Shown piece by piece: positions 44,601-52,813 of a stretch of 64,000 nt of DNA. The stretch is from positions 124,001 through 188,000 of the forward strand of contig NZ_AWFI01000012.1 of assembly GCF_000682775.1 (NCBI RefSeq), in the 5' to 3' direction. The DNA comes from Hyphomonas sp. L-53-1-40 (GTDB lineage Bacteria; Pseudomonadota; Alphaproteobacteria; Caulobacterales; Hyphomonadaceae). Each line of letters begins with the position of its first letter. The first letter of the stretch is position 1. Under the pieces are notes generated by a model, which worked only from the letters and a program-made list of their open reading frames with translations, did no database searches and was not told the DNA's origin. Made by a program: the position numbers and the translations under genes.

Positions 44601-44681
44601 GCATTTCAGGAAGTTTTCGCCCGGCGGGATGGACCAGACTCTTGGCGCGGCAGTGCCAAACAGGTGCGGATCACGCGCCAT
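41625..44681 (-). CDS. addB: Double-strand break repair protein AddB
   Basis: Partner of AddA; binds the complementary strand and carries a second nuclease domain. 1018 residues from ATG 44681, whose codon overlaps the end of the MurU-like frame; an in-frame ATG at 44705 is possible. The inactivated helicase core is diverged, with no canonical P-loop where AddA has one, as in alphaproteobacterial AddB. The C-terminal PD-(D/E)XK nuclease reads DLVIVDFKTGSPPRDKEV. An overlap of eight bases links it to addA. Confidence 0.93.
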   Translation of the reverse strand: MARDPHLFGTAAPRVWSIPPGENFLKCLAAELVRAVDLQNIPDALADATIYVPNRRSARELSAALFLAANDTPILAPDIRAMGDLESDEAPPVAEFSVTDLPPALAPARRLGTLARLVQKFYHDSSGMDVPPSSALAAANELARLLDQAHLSPGVDWSGLADLAKDADLAQHWENSAKFLEIITDAWPKWLDEQGVTDPLQRRLLAAEATAEAWLAHPPEAPVIIAGSTGATPAGRVLMKAALQLPMGLIVLPGLDSAASEEHRASILSEVGHPQNTLLNTLVALEIEPGAVAEWPGIEIGPNRDARRRMIMEALAPADATADWRDTLDQLSATAGTDVPSFARDALEGLSLVEAADESAEASAIALMMRETLEAKDRTAALVTPDAGLARRASALLKRWDISVPPSAGIPVGRTAAGSFVGLCAKWVVDPGDPVLIVAVLTHELAAPVADLADLELHFLRGPRRWKSLQELVESIRTRDVIEPYPQFGPDDQIRGITLVESLIARFEHANADLSQIEEVTGDDAIQRIAALAESVSETPMPWAGEDGAATSRLLEFVREVSASLGPMRPAALADLVNAQASQMTVSFGEVEHPQLSIWGPLEARLQSADRVILAGLNEDVWPKRPAPDAFLPRHFRARLGLGDPEERMGLAAHDFAQLACAPDVTLVYASRRNDAPAVASRWVWRLKTLAEGALENQAADHFAPTAFDPVKLVEALKLNEVNAFADFTAEPTPSARPEGWPSRLSATRVDLLQRDPYALWAEQVLGLSSIDALNGELGPAPRGTAIHRALELFEEDGKPKTADQLMALLRQELLRVGEPGDAWAAREAVWRRTVDWFMIWRSQRDTSGGKLKQEVKGSIEYSVAGHPFTLSATADRIEQTSRGDLVIVDFKTGSPPRDKEVATGLSQQMPLQALIAQKGGYDGVPSARVDQLHYVAFKAKPEAFSVGGKHNLPIEPADMAAMAEEGLLRLIEAYREPSSKFLSAPRVKFVKYDNGYNLLARRAEWAGDTEDGEGGDA

Positions 44682-45411
44682 GGCAGTGTAACCACATTTC
44701 GGCATCTTTCAGGGCGTCCGGATCACCCACATGCAGCCAGAAATCATCAAGTGGCAGACCGTGCAACCGTCCGGATTCGACAAGCGGCCCCCAAATTCGC
44801 CAAGCAACCGAGAAGCGCTCCACAGCGAGGCCTGAGAATGCTTGCGGCTTGAGGATGCGGACTCCCGCATAGGCCCATGGGGCAGACAGGTTTTCACCGC
44901 GTCGCTTGAGGCTGCCATCCTCGGCACGGAGAAAGTCTCCGGCGCCCCCATATCCCAGGCTGCGCTGCGTATCCGCGAGAAGGAGGAGCTCGTCCATCTG
45001 CGCTGGATCAAATGCGCTGGCCAGATCGAGAAAAGGGGTCGGATCACCCTTACCCCAGAACGCATCTGTGTTGACCACGAAGACGGGATCATCGCCAAGC
45101 ATCGGCGCGGCTTTCACCAGCGCGCCGCCTGTTTCAAGCACTTCGCCACGCTCGTCCGACACAATCAGGTCCACACCCTTGATGCCCGAAACATGATCTT
45201 CGACCTGATCGGCGAGCCAATGGACATTGACCACGATCCGCTGAACGCCCGCTTCGATCAGGGGGTCAGTCATTCTATCCATCAGACGCTTGCCACCGAC
45301 TTCTATCAGGGGCTTCGGACATGTGTCCGTTAGCGGCCGCATCTCGCCGTATGCGGAATATTTGAAGACATCAGCTTTCCTTGAACACGAAGGGGGTCGT
45401 CTCCCGCACAA
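44671..45411 (-). CDS. murU: MurU-like nucleotidyltransferase with damaged N terminus
   Basis: MurU couples UTP to MurNAc-1-phosphate in cell-wall recycling. From MRPLTDTCPKPLIEVGG (45342) onward the sequence is intact, with VVNTDAFWGKGDPTPFLD and LGYGGAGDFLRAEDG. What precedes it is wrong. The family's LAAGxGxRM nucleotide loop is absent; this frame reads VFKYSAYGE instead. The natural coupled start, ATG 45369-45371 sharing a base with the amgK stop, is out of frame and gives MSSNIPHTA before stopping. That leader would fit directly before a missing loop. A small deletion of a non-multiple of three is therefore suspected. In-frame starts are only 45411, inside amgK, or 45342, without the loop. 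Confidence 0.7.
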   Translation of the reverse strand: MCGRRPPSCSRKADVFKYSAYGEMRPLTDTCPKPLIEVGGKRLMDRMTDPLIEAGVQRIVVNVHWLADQVEDHVSGIKGVDLIVSDERGEVLETGGALVKAAPMLGDDPVFVVNTDAFWGKGDPTPFLDLASAFDPAQMDELLLLADTQRSLGYGGAGDFLRAEDGSLKRRGENLSAPWAYAGVRILKPQAFSGLAVERFSVAWRIWGPLVESGRLHGLPLDDFWLHVGDPDALKDAEMWLHCHGA

Positions 45412-46462
45412 AGGCCGCCATGGGCTCCAGTGCGGGGTGGGACAGATTGCGGGCGAGCAGTTTCAGCTGACGCGGCTGGAATGTGCCATACCGAGCCTTG
45501 CCATCACGATGCTGCAACCGGGAGAACACACCAGCGATACGCAGCGCGTTTAGAGCCCCAATCACGGCGAGCCGCTCGTTAAAAGCCTCACGCGTCTTGC
45601 CGGTCTGGTCGAGATAGTGCCGGATCGCCGCTTCGGATGCCGCATGCGAAACGTCCCGTCGCGCGTCCTGGGTCAGCATGGCCATATCCCAAGCATCCCA
45701 TCCCTTCACCGCATCCTGGAAATCGAGCAACGCAATACGGCCATCGCCCAACCAGAGCAGGTTCTCAGCATGGTAGTCACGCAGAGTGAACACACGCGGG
45801 AATGCCATAGCCTGTTCGATCAGGGCATCACGTTCGGACTCCCATCTAGCGCGGGCAAGTCCAGTCAGCGCAGCGCCACCCGCCTCCACTGGCAACCAGT
45901 CCGCATACAAGTCAGCATTCGAGGACAATGCGAGGCGATCAAAATCGAGTATCGGCCATTGCTCGGCCTCATGGGTTACAGAGTCGGGGATCGGGTGTTG
46001 ATGAAGCCTGGCCAGCATGCCTGCGGCCAGCGTGTAGGCGGGCACTTCCAAAGCCGGATCCTGCTCGATCTGCCGCGCCAGTTCCTTACCGTCGCCGAAA
46101 TCCTGCAGAATCGCCAACCCGGCCTCAGTATCATGCGCAAGGATTTCCGGCGCCTCAAAACCGAGTGATCTGAGATGGTGAGCTATCAGGACGAAGGCGT
46201 CGACACGAGAGGCCGCCAAACGCGTCTGCGCATTCCAGCCCATCGCGTTGCGCGTGGCATCATCGGCATCCGGTGGGCACGGATCAGCTTCGATGCGTGG
46301 AGCATCCATCAGCATCGCCGTCGAACCATCGGTCCGCACCATCCGGATATACCGACGCGTGGATGCGTCTTGTCCCAACGGCTTGAGGTCTGCACCATCC
46401 CATTGATGGCGCGCAAGAAAATCAGCGATCAGCGCGTCGCGGGAACTAGAACTGAAATTCAT
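45371..46462 (-). CDS. amgK: N-acetylmuramate/N-acetylglucosamine kinase AmgK
   Basis: Phosphorylates the anomeric carbon of MurNAc and GlcNAc, feeding MurU for UDP-MurNAc without de novo synthesis. 363 residues from ATG 46462, inside the last 17 bases of tsaE. APH-type kinase fold: DASTRRYIRMV near 30, VFTLRDYHAENLLWLGDGRIALLDFQDAVKG with the catalytic HxxN and the metal-binding D. Length is normal and the gene looks intact, which makes the damage to its partner murU notable. Confidence 0.92.
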   Translation of the reverse strand: MNFSSSSRDALIADFLARHQWDGADLKPLGQDASTRRYIRMVRTDGSTAMLMDAPRIEADPCPPDADDATRNAMGWNAQTRLAASRVDAFVLIAHHLRSLGFEAPEILAHDTEAGLAILQDFGDGKELARQIEQDPALEVPAYTLAAGMLARLHQHPIPDSVTHEAEQWPILDFDRLALSSNADLYADWLPVEAGGAALTGLARARWESERDALIEQAMAFPRVFTLRDYHAENLLWLGDGRIALLDFQDAVKGWDAWDMAMLTQDARRDVSHAASEAAIRHYLDQTGKTREAFNERLAVIGALNALRIAGVFSRLQHRDGKARYGTFQPRQLKLLARNLSHPALEPMAAFVRETTPFVFKES

Positions 46463-46907
46463 TGCAGCGCGCCTGCCAATCTTCGCCATGGGGTTCCAGG
46501 GATACGAGCCGATGTTCGCCTTCAAAGTCAAAGACGATGTCCAGCCGCCAAGCAGGTAGGTGCTTTCCCCCTTTCTCCGGCCACTCGACAATCGCCACGC
46601 CTTCCGGCGTCTCGTCCCACCCAATCTCAGCCATCTCGTCAGGCGATTCCAGCCGATAGAGGTCAAAATGCCAGACGGGAAAATCCGGAGCCTCGTAGGT
46701 TTGGACCAGAGTATATGTCGGGCTCGGCACTTCCTGGATATCCGGTATGAGCGCCCGAACCAGCCCTCGCGTAAATGTCGTCTTCCCGACGCCCAGTCCG
46801 CCATGCAGGGCAATCACATCGCCCGGCTTCAGCAAGGGGGCGATGGCATTGCCGAATGCGAGCGTGTGAGCTTCATTGTCGAGTCGGTAGGTCAATTTCA
46901 TCATCAT
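46446..46907 (-). CDS. tsaE: tRNA threonylcarbamoyladenosine synthesis ATPase TsaE
   Basis: Works with TsaB and TsaD to make t6A37. 153 residues from ATG 46907; three ATGs in a row (46907, 46904, 46901) and one more six bases upstream leave the exact start open, with no clear ribosome site. The P-loop is LHGGLGVGKTTFTRGLV, followed by the typical VPSPTYTLVQTYEA and WHFDLYRL and GVAIVEWPEKG. It begins the tsaE-amgK-murU-addBA run and overlaps amgK by 17 bases. Confidence 0.93.
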   Translation of the reverse strand: MMMKLTYRLDNEAHTLAFGNAIAPLLKPGDVIALHGGLGVGKTTFTRGLVRALIPDIQEVPSPTYTLVQTYEAPDFPVWHFDLYRLESPDEMAEIGWDETPEGVAIVEWPEKGGKHLPAWRLDIVFDFEGEHRLVSLEPHGEDWQARCNEFQF

Positions 46908-47064
46908 GTGCATATAAAAGACTGACCTCACACACCATCGTTTCCTGACCAAATTGCGGCAAAACGCGTGGTGACATGCCTTGCAGTAGCAGGCAGACTG
47001 GCCTAGAACATTAAAAATGACGCAGGCGTCACGAATTGACCCTACGTAGACCGGGAATAGCACA

Positions 47065-48312
47065 TTGGATTTGACAGACGCAAAACGCATTGTGGTGCTT
47101 GGGGCTGGGCAAGCTGCGGCGCAAGCAATTCAATCCCTGCGCATGGGTGGCTATACGGGCGAATTGACATTGGTCGGTGAAGAACCGGCACTGCCCTACC
47201 AGCGCCCACCATTGTCAAAAGCCTATATGAAGGGTGAGTTCGCCGAGGAGCGCCTCTACTTCAAACCAGCCGCCTGGTACGAAGACAACAATGTGGAATT
47301 GATCCTTTCGACACGTGCAACCAGCATCGACCGGGCGGAACGCAGAGTGGATCTCGAACATGGTGGCCACCTCGAATATGACGCGCTGATCATCGCGACG
47401 GGTTCGCGCCCTCGCGCCCTGCCGATCGACGGTGCAGAGCTTGAGCATGTCTACGCGCTGCGCGGTCTTGCCGATGTCGAGCGGATCCGGCCGCAAATGG
47501 TGGCCGGACGCTCCATGGTGATTATCGGAGCTGGTTATATCGGTCTTGAAGCAGCGGCCGTCGCCCAGCAAATGGGTCTGAAAACGACCGTTCTGGAAAT
47601 GGCACCACGTGTTCTAGCCAGAGTTACAAGCCCGGTCATGAGCGAGTTCTATGAGGCTGAGCATCGCCGCCAGGGCGTTGAGATTCGCACAGAGACGAGC
47701 CTGTCGAAGCTTGAAGGGAATGATGGCGCGGTGACCGCTGCCGTGCTCACCGATGGGACCAAACTCGATGCGGACATTGTTCTGGTCGGCATCGGTATCC
47801 TGCCAAACGAAGCACTCGCCAAAGATTCCGGAATTGCCTGCAATAATGGCATTCTTGTTGATCGCGATGCGCGCACATCCGACCCACGAATCTTTGCCGC
47901 AGGCGATTGCGCCAGTCGGCCGCTGGTGCATTTTGGTCGCTCTGGTCGGCTTGAAAGCGTCCACAATGCCATCGAGCAGGGCAAGCTCGCTGCCGCCGCC
48001 ATTCTTGGCAAACCGCGACCGAATGAAGATTGCCCTTGGTTCTGGTCGGACCAGTACGACCTCAAGCTCCAGATCGCCGGGCTCAGCGCCGGCTATGACG
48101 AGATCGTGGTGAGAGGTTCACCGGAGGATCGAAAGTTTGCGGCCTTCTACCTGAAGAATGGAACGCTCATCGCAGTGGATGCGATCAACAGTCCGCCCGA
48201 ATTCCTCGCATCCAAGAAGCTCATCATGTCAGGCGCCAAGCTTTCGGCTGACATTCTTGCAGACACATCAATAACAATGAAAGAGATTGCCACTAACGCA
48301 GTGGCAGCTTGA
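47065..48312 (+). CDS. NAD(P)H:ferredoxin reductase (putidaredoxin-reductase type)
   Basis: FAD flavoprotein that passes electrons from NAD(P)H to a [2Fe-2S] ferredoxin, usually for P450s or dioxygenases. 415 residues: FAD site [36 protein letters not shown], the NAD(P) site [22 protein letters not shown], and [19 protein letters not shown]. The C-terminal reductase domain ends [14 protein letters not shown]. No ATG exists near the fold; the start is TTG 47065 or TTG 47071, with GGGAA upstream of the first. Its partner ferredoxin follows 17 bases later. Confidence 0.92.
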   Translation: MDLTDAKRIVVLGAGQAAAQAIQSLRMGGYTGELTLVGEEPALPYQRPPLSKAYMKGEFAEERLYFKPAAWYEDNNVELILSTRATSIDRAERRVDLEHGGHLEYDALIIATGSRPRALPIDGAELEHVYALRGLADVERIRPQMVAGRSMVIIGAGYIGLEAAAVAQQMGLKTTVLEMAPRVLARVTSPVMSEFYEAEHRRQGVEIRTETSLSKLEGNDGAVTAAVLTDGTKLDADIVLVGIGILPNEALAKDSGIACNNGILVDRDARTSDPRIFAAGDCASRPLVHFGRSGRLESVHNAIEQGKLAAAAILGKPRPNEDCPWFWSDQYDLKLQIAGLSAGYDEIVVRGSPEDRKFAAFYLKNGTLIAVDAINSPPEFLASKKLIMSGAKLSADILADTSITMKEIATNAVAA

Positions 48313-48329
48313 AGGAGAGAAACCCGCAC

Positions 48330-48650
48330 ATGGCGAAAATTACCTATATCGACCACGACGGCACGGAGCGCGTTGTGGAGGCCCAGAACGGCGAGACCGT
48401 GATGGAAGCTGCTATCAAGAACTCCATTCCAGGCATTGATGCCGATTGCGGCGGCGCCTGCGCGTGTGCCACATGCCACGTATATGTCGACCAGGCCTTC
48501 ATGGACAAAGTTGGCGAGCAGGAAGAAATGGAAAAATCCATGCTCGATTTTGCTGAAAATGTTCAGGAAAATTCCCGCCTGTCTTGCCAGATCACCGTTT
48601 CGGAAGATCTGGATGGCCTGAAAGTCACGACACCGGAGAGCCAGCACTAG
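48330..48650 (+). CDS. [2Fe-2S] ferredoxin, adrenodoxin/putidaredoxin type
   Basis: 106-residue electron carrier. Start ATG 48330 with AAGGAGAG upstream ([18 protein letters not shown]). Cluster ligands in [16 protein letters not shown] plus the later Cys in RLSCQITV follow the C-x5-C-x2-C-xn-C pattern. It forms a two-gene unit with the reductase, and a terminator follows. No P450 or oxygenase is adjacent, so the end user is unknown. Confidence 0.94.
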   Translation: MAKITYIDHDGTERVVEAQNGETVMEAAIKNSIPGIDADCGGACACATCHVYVDQAFMDKVGEQEEMEKSMLDFAENVQENSRLSCQITVSEDLDGLKVTTPESQH

Positions 48651-48673
48651 GTTACGCCTCATTGAACACATTG

Positions 48674-48706
48674 AGCGTCCCGGTGATATACCGGGGCGCT
48701 TTTTTG
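48674..48706 (+). terminator. Terminator after the ferredoxin gene
   Basis: AGCGTCCCGGT (48674-48684) pairs with ACCGGGGCGCT (48690-48700) with one G-U, over a five-base loop, and is followed by TTTTTTG. It starts 24 bases after the ferredoxin stop. Confidence 0.85.
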
Positions 48707-48783
48707 TTCGCATACCCCGGCGTCATGAGTTGGTTCCCTTCCAGAACTGACTAGATTGGCACCCTGTAGTCAGGGAGAGACTG

Positions 48784-49572
48784 ATGGATTTCACCACCCT
48801 CATGCGCAGCGGCAAACAGACCGGCGACCATGCCATGTCTTTCCATGTGCCGGAGACCTGGATGCAGGGCCGCACAACCTATGGGGGGCTGACAGCGGCG
48901 CTATGCCTACAGGCCGCGATGCCGACCTCTGGTGGGCGTCAGATCCGGTCAGCGCAAGTGGCATTTGTTGGACCTGTGTCAGGTGACGTTGCTTGCACCG
49001 CCACCCTGCTGCGCGAAGGCAAGAACACCGTATTTACAAGCGTGCGCATGATGGGCGAGACCGGCGTCGCTGCCGAGGCGATCTTTGCCTTTGGGGCACA
49101 CCGTGAGTCGTCGCTCAACTTTGCACACCTTCCTGCACCTGCAGTTACCTCCCCGAACGAGACCGTATCTTTCTTCGGAGAGTCACCGAGGCGCCCTGCC
49201 TTCACCCGCAACTTCAACATGCGGCTGGCGAAGGGAAGCCCCCCGATGTCGGGTGCGCCAGACGCAGACATGTCTCTCTGGATGCGGCACAAGGATGGCT
49301 CGGTTCCGCCGGACGCGGTTTCCGTGCTGGCACTTGCAGACGCACCACCGCCTGCGGCCATGTCGATGCTGACAGGACAGGCCCGTATCAGCTCCATGAC
49401 ATGGATGGCAGAATTCCTGACAGATGACATCAAGACGAACGAGGGGTGGTTTTTGGCCCGGCATGTCGCCGACACGTCAAAGGATGGCTATAACAGCCAA
49501 GCCATGACGTTGTGGAATACATCAGGCCAACCTATCATGATCGGCCGACAGACCATCGCCGTCTTCGCCTGA
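48784..49572 (+). CDS. Acyl-CoA thioesterase-like hotdog-fold protein
   Basis: 262 residues with two hotdog halves, as in the TesB/4HBT_3 group: an N-terminal GRTTYGGLTAALCLQAAMP and VAFVGPVSGDVACTATLLREGKNTVFTSVRM, and a C-terminal EGWFLARHVADTSKDGYNSQAMTLWN. These proteins hydrolyse acyl-CoA thioesters; chain length is unknown. The segment DTSKDGYNSQAM is the usual active-site region (Asp, Ser, Gln). Start at ATG 48784 with GGGAGAG upstream. It ends one base before the convergent TIR gene. Confidence 0.85.
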   Translation: MDFTTLMRSGKQTGDHAMSFHVPETWMQGRTTYGGLTAALCLQAAMPTSGGRQIRSAQVAFVGPVSGDVACTATLLREGKNTVFTSVRMMGETGVAAEAIFAFGAHRESSLNFAHLPAPAVTSPNETVSFFGESPRRPAFTRNFNMRLAKGSPPMSGAPDADMSLWMRHKDGSVPPDAVSVLALADAPPPAAMSMLTGQARISSMTWMAEFLTDDIKTNEGWFLARHVADTSKDGYNSQAMTLWNTSGQPIMIGRQTIAVFA

Positions 49573-49573
49573 A

Positions 49574-50467
49574 CTAGTTTTCAGGTTCCGAATCTTCGGT
49601 ATCATTCACAATCGGCCCCGGCTCGAGCACTTTCATGAGTGATGCCGGCACCTGGCCTGCTGGACAGGATTCCTGAAGGACATACGCATTTCCGACACCC
49701 GGTGCACCGGCATAGACCGGAGCAGTGATCGTCTGAGAGCGGAAAATCCAGCTCAGGAAGAACATAGCGAACACGGCTGCGCCAACTGCGGCAATCGTGC
49801 CCCATCCCATACCCAAGGGATCTGAAGCGGCAGGCGCCGCTGAGCTTGTTGGGCGTTGGCCTGGACCGGAACTTGCGACATGCGGTTTGACGGAAGCCTT
49901 TGCCAAGGCGGCTGCGCTGGCCGTCTCGGCCGCTGGCGCAGGCTTGATACCCATCGCCTTCTCACGCTTCTTCTTTGCATCAATAGCAAGCGGGTCGTCC
50001 GGATGAGCCGTGAGCCAGTCTTCCCGCGCTTCTTCATCCTTCGAGCCATACCCCATCCACTCTCGAAGGTCGGAGCGCCCATCGCGCTGGCCGAGCTCTT
50101 CGATCAGTTTATAAAAGCCTTCAGGAGTCTTGCGCGACGTCATGCCCTCAATTGAGAAACGTTTGTCGCTTTTGAACGGCTCGTAAGGGATCGTCTTGTC
50201 GACGCTGACCTGGGCCAACATGCCAGGCCGCGAATGCCCGACAGAAGCCGCCGCACGCACCCAGTCGCTCTTCACTGCATGTTCGGACCACATGACAAGC
50301 ATATGCTTGGAATTGCCCGCATTGCGTGCATCCTTGGCATCGAACGTATTGTCGACCTGCTTTTGATCGAACCAGACCTTGAACTTCAGCGAACGCAGCC
50401 GACGTGCGACCAACTTCGCCATGTCGCGATCTTCGATCGCCGATACCAGGAAAACATCGTACGCCAT
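49574..50467 (-). CDS. TIR-domain protein with a single membrane helix, catalytic Glu absent
   Basis: 297 residues from ATG 50467, with AAGAGG upstream. Residues 2-125 form a TIR-like domain: YDVFLVSAIEDRDMAKLVARRL, FKVWFD and HMLVMWSEHAVKSDWVRAAAS. In NADase TIRs the pattern is S-x-W-x-x-x-E; here S67-D68-W69 is followed by A73 where Glu is expected, so NAD cleavage is doubtful. Residues 126-215 are a charged then Ala/Pro-rich linker. A membrane helix at about 222-242 (WGTIAAVGAAVFAMFFLSW) is followed by an acidic tail of 55 residues. It is divergent from ychF. Function is unknown; a scaffold at the inner membrane is possible. Confidence 0.8.
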   Translation of the reverse strand: MAYDVFLVSAIEDRDMAKLVARRLRSLKFKVWFDQKQVDNTFDAKDARNAGNSKHMLVMWSEHAVKSDWVRAAASVGHSRPGMLAQVSVDKTIPYEPFKSDKRFSIEGMTSRKTPEGFYKLIEELGQRDGRSDLREWMGYGSKDEEAREDWLTAHPDDPLAIDAKKKREKAMGIKPAPAAETASAAALAKASVKPHVASSGPGQRPTSSAAPAASDPLGMGWGTIAAVGAAVFAMFFLSWIFRSQTITAPVYAGAPGVGNAYVLQESCPAGQVPASLMKVLEPGPIVNDTEDSEPEN

Positions 50468-50615
50468 ATGCGCGCTACCTCTTGAAGTAATGGGCCAAGC
50501 ATACCCATAGACCCTTAATATTCCACCCAATTCCGCTATCAGGCGATATTTCAGTCTGTTTTTCGGCTGTGAATACGGCTATTTGCGCGGCGAACCAGTT
50601 ACTCAGGAGACCGGT

Positions 50616-51713
50616 ATGGGCTTCAAATGCGGCATCGTAGGCCTTCCCAATGTGGGCAAGTCCACACTCTTCAATGCGCTCACCCAGACAGCGACGGCAC
50701 AAGCAGCCAACTATCCATTCTGCACGATCGAGCCAAATGTTGGCGAAGTCGCCGTACCGGAGCCCCGACTGGAGAAGTTGGCCGAAGTGGGGGGCTCGAA
50801 AGAGATCATCCCGGCGCGCATGAACTTCGTGGACATTGCCGGCCTCGTCGAAGGCGCTTCGCAGGGCGAAGGCCTTGGCAACAAATTCCTCGCCAATATT
50901 CGTGAAACAGATGCAATCATCTATGTCCTGCGTTGCTTCGAGAATGACGATATCACTCATGTCAGCGGGAAGGTCGACCCGATTGCCGACTTCGAAGTCG
51001 TCGAGACCGAACTCATGCTGGCTGACATGGAAAGCCTTGAAAAGCGCAAGGCCGGCGTCGTGAAAAAGGCCAATTCCGGTGACAAGGAAGCCAAGGCTCA
51101 GGTCGCTTTGATTGATCTCGCACTTGCCGAGCTGAACGAAGGTCGGCCGGCCCGACGCGCTGTTGTCTCGAAAGACGACACAAAAGCGTGGAACATGCTG
51201 CAGCTCTTGACCTCGAAACCGGTTCTGTTCGTCGCGAACGTTGATGAGGACAGTGCCGCAACAGGTAACGAATATTCCAGTCGAGTCGAGGCCCGCGCGA
51301 CTGAAGAAGGCGCTGCGTGCGTTGTGATTTCAGCTCAAATTGAAGCCGAGCTCGCCCTGTTGGATGAGCCGGACCGCAGCGAATATCTTGAGACGCTCGG
51401 ACTGGAAGAGCCGGGCCTGACCCGTCTGATCCATACCGGATACGACCTTCTCGACCTGCAGACCTATTTCACGGTCGGACCGAAGGAATCCCGCGCCTGG
51501 ACCATCCGGAAAGGGTGGAGTGCGCCCAAGGCCGCCGGGGTTATCCATGGTGACTTCGAGAAAGGCTTTATCCGCGCCGAAACCGTTGCCTACAAGGACT
51601 ATGTCGAACATGGCGGCGAAGCAGGCGCAAAAGAAGCCGGCAAGATGCGGTCAGAAGGCAAGGATTACATAGTCCAGGATGGCGATGTGATGCTGTTTCG
51701 CTTCAACGTCTAG
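50616..51713 (+). CDS. ychF: Redox-regulated ATPase YchF
   Basis: Universally conserved Obg-like ATPase associated with ribosomes. 365 residues from ATG 50616, with CAGGAGACC upstream. P-loop [16 protein letters not shown] at about 7-22, [31 protein letters not shown], and [10 protein letters not shown] where GTPases have NKxD, consistent with ATP preference. The C-terminal TGS-like domain contains [35 protein letters not shown]. Confidence 0.96.
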   Translation: MGFKCGIVGLPNVGKSTLFNALTQTATAQAANYPFCTIEPNVGEVAVPEPRLEKLAEVGGSKEIIPARMNFVDIAGLVEGASQGEGLGNKFLANIRETDAIIYVLRCFENDDITHVSGKVDPIADFEVVETELMLADMESLEKRKAGVVKKANSGDKEAKAQVALIDLALAELNEGRPARRAVVSKDDTKAWNMLQLLTSKPVLFVANVDEDSAATGNEYSSRVEARATEEGAACVVISAQIEAELALLDEPDRSEYLETLGLEEPGLTRLIHTGYDLLDLQTYFTVGPKESRAWTIRKGWSAPKAAGVIHGDFEKGFIRAETVAYKDYVEHGGEAGAKEAGKMRSEGKDYIVQDGDVMLFRFNV

Positions 51714-51714
51714 G

Positions 51715-52785
51715 CTATTTTGTTGACAACGCAGCGCGCCTTTTCCCTCGCTCGCTTCCAGACAAGCTGGCCCAATCAGGACGTACGTACAGGAAATTGA
51801 GCGGCGTGCCGCGAATGAGGGCGTGAAGGGCAAGCGGGAGCGCAACAGCAAGTGCAAGGGTCAAGGCGGACGCCAGCCCCACATCGCCGAAGGGCGCTCC
51901 AATAGAAGGCAGCACCAGTCGCTCCATCGCAACGAGCGGAAACGCGTAGGTCAGGTAGATAACGATCGAGTGCCGGCCGCAATATCTGAGAAAGTCTGCT
52001 GCGCGGAACCGGGTCAGCAGCGCTGAGACGACGCAGACGGCGGTCGCGCCGGCAATGCCCAGAATGAAACTGGCAACCACTTCTTCGTGCAAGGCGAGGC
52101 TGACAGCCCACCAATTCAGCATGCCCCACGCGAGCAAACCAAGGGATCCGATCCAGGGCGCTTTGGCTGCCCTTTCCGCAAATCGGAAGATTTGTGGTGC
52201 AAACGCATAGCCCATGAAGAAGTAGACATACCGGTTTGCGAACCGGTCGATCACGCCCCATCCCGTATCAATCAGCACAAGTTGGTAGAGAGACTGGAGG
52301 ACGAAGGCGCCTGCAAACACGATCCAGACCGGCACGTTCCGTAACAGGCGCGTTACCATATAGAAGATCGCCAGCATGTGCACGAACCAAAGCGAGTTCG
52401 AGGGCTCAACGAAACTGTAGACCCACAGCTTCAGGACGTAGCCAGGATGGGACACGAATGCATCGAACTCCAGAACGGGAAGCTGGAGCGTGAGCCAGAG
52501 CACGTAGAAATATATGAAATGCACGACTTTCCGGTCGAGATAGTCGACGAGCGGCGCATGGATCGACCGGCTCAGGAACAGACCCGCCACCAAAAAGAAG
52601 TCCGGAATTCGGAAGGGCCGTGCAAAATCGATGATGGGATGCATCCATCCTTGCTCATCGAACAGATATTCGACGCCGTTTACCGCGTGCATCATTACCA
52701 CCAGAATGATGCAGATGCCCTTTGCGTAATCTACCCAATCTACCCGTTGCGCAGGTGGTGCGGCGATAGGATGCGTCGAAACCAT
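51715..52785 (-). CDS. Acyltransferase-3 family membrane protein
   Basis: 356 residues with about ten membrane helices. Starts VDWVDYAKGICIILVVMMHAVNGVEYLF, the usual first helix with the conserved His, then FRIPDFFLVAGLFLSRS with the Arg. These proteins O-acylate sugars, lipids or peptides at the inner membrane; the substrate is unknown. It lies 28 bases after an ATP-grasp gene on the same strand, probably co-transcribed, and ends one base from the convergent ychF stop. Confidence 0.88.
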   Translation of the reverse strand: MVSTHPIAAPPAQRVDWVDYAKGICIILVVMMHAVNGVEYLFDEQGWMHPIIDFARPFRIPDFFLVAGLFLSRSIHAPLVDYLDRKVVHFIYFYVLWLTLQLPVLEFDAFVSHPGYVLKLWVYSFVEPSNSLWFVHMLAIFYMVTRLLRNVPVWIVFAGAFVLQSLYQLVLIDTGWGVIDRFANRYVYFFMGYAFAPQIFRFAERAAKAPWIGSLGLLAWGMLNWWAVSLALHEEVVASFILGIAGATAVCVVSALLTRFRAADFLRYCGRHSIVIYLTYAFPLVAMERLVLPSIGAPFGDVGLASALTLALAVALPLALHALIRGTPLNFLYVRPDWASLSGSERGKRRAALSTK

Positions 52786-52813
52786 TCAATTCAACTCCAA
52801 TGGCGACATCGTT

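Noticed and set aside
49574..50467. TIR protein as part of an anti-phage system (Thoeris-like)
   Set aside because: No partner effector or sensor gene is adjacent, the neighbours are ychF and a thioesterase, and the catalytic Glu is missing.
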